Notes under the pieces: model-generated
What the model was told of the DNA's origin: nothing
Databases searched by the model: none
The model's input: the letters and a program-made list of their open reading frames with translations, nothing else
Shown: positions 63,878-64,000 of the stretch, in pieces
Position numbering within the stretch: the first letter of the stretch is position 1
Layout of the letters: the number at the start of each line of letters is the position of its first letter
Program-made: the position numbers and the translations under genes
From: Serripes groenlandicus
Taxonomy: Eukaryota > Mollusca > Bivalvia > Cardiida > Cardiidae
Length of the DNA stretch: 64,000 nt
Direction of reading: 5' to 3'
Assembly: GCA_031761405.1 (NCBI GenBank)
Contig: JASEVX010000005.1
Coordinates: 3,777,391-3,841,390, forward strand

Positions 63878-64000
63878 GAGTAAAGCGTATACAATGCCAT
63901 CAGGGACATTCGTTTCGTTGTCTCAGAACAATGTAATCACCAATTGTGTCAATAGTGTGTCGTTCTAAAAAAAATTAACCAGATCTACTTACACGTAATT

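Overview
The window looks like nuclear DNA of a bivalve mollusc. The evidence is intron-rich animal genes with GT-AG junctions, AT-rich spacers, tRNA- and 5S-derived SINEs, hundred-bp tandem repeats, and large numbers of small inverted-repeat elements. No bacterial or organellar organisation is present. The species call is inference; no species-specific marker was identified.

Protein-coding content is small, and repeats fill the rest. (1) 886-19777 (+): seven exons of an acyl-CoA thioesterase / bile acid-CoA:amino acid N-acyltransferase (ACOT/BAAT) family hydrolase. Its first exon or exons lie left of the window, and its nucleophile is Cys. (2) 24776-28392: a Mutator-like (MULE) DNA transposon with terminal repeat arrays, an 8-bp target duplication and a five-exon transposase gene that looks damaged. 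Just right of it is a second, inverted MULE end (30150-30504). Between the two lie a LINE ORF1 remnant and a short fragment resembling P2X7-like domain proteins. (3) 31145-36363 (+): NDUFB4, a complex I accessory subunit, complete in three exons, with a decayed mariner transposase in intron 1. (4) 44100-58031 (-): a chain of phase-0 exons of an unrecognised coiled-coil protein.

The repeat landscape has several recurring systems. Roughly 45 whole or partial copies of a TTAA-flanked palindromic MITE (ends CCCTTTCCC, piggyBac-like) are scattered throughout. Several Helitron-like tandem-core elements share a TTTTTAGCTC-type start and a 3' hairpin followed by CTCTTGTT. Two of these can be excised by eye to rejoin the interrupted older repeat without target duplication, and one stretch shows three levels of nesting. 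A further Helitron-like element (16789-18007) carries arrays of nuclear-receptor-type half sites. There are also two other palindromic MITE families, a 440-bp miniature LTR element (TRIM) with a leucine-tRNA primer site, a 5S rRNA-derived SINE, many tRNA-derived SINE pieces, and satellites of 12, 35, 38 and 102 bp.

The long open frames inside the 12-bp and 102-bp satellites come from periods divisible by three and are not treated as genes. Exon boundaries were set by eye from reading frame, family similarity and splice consensus.
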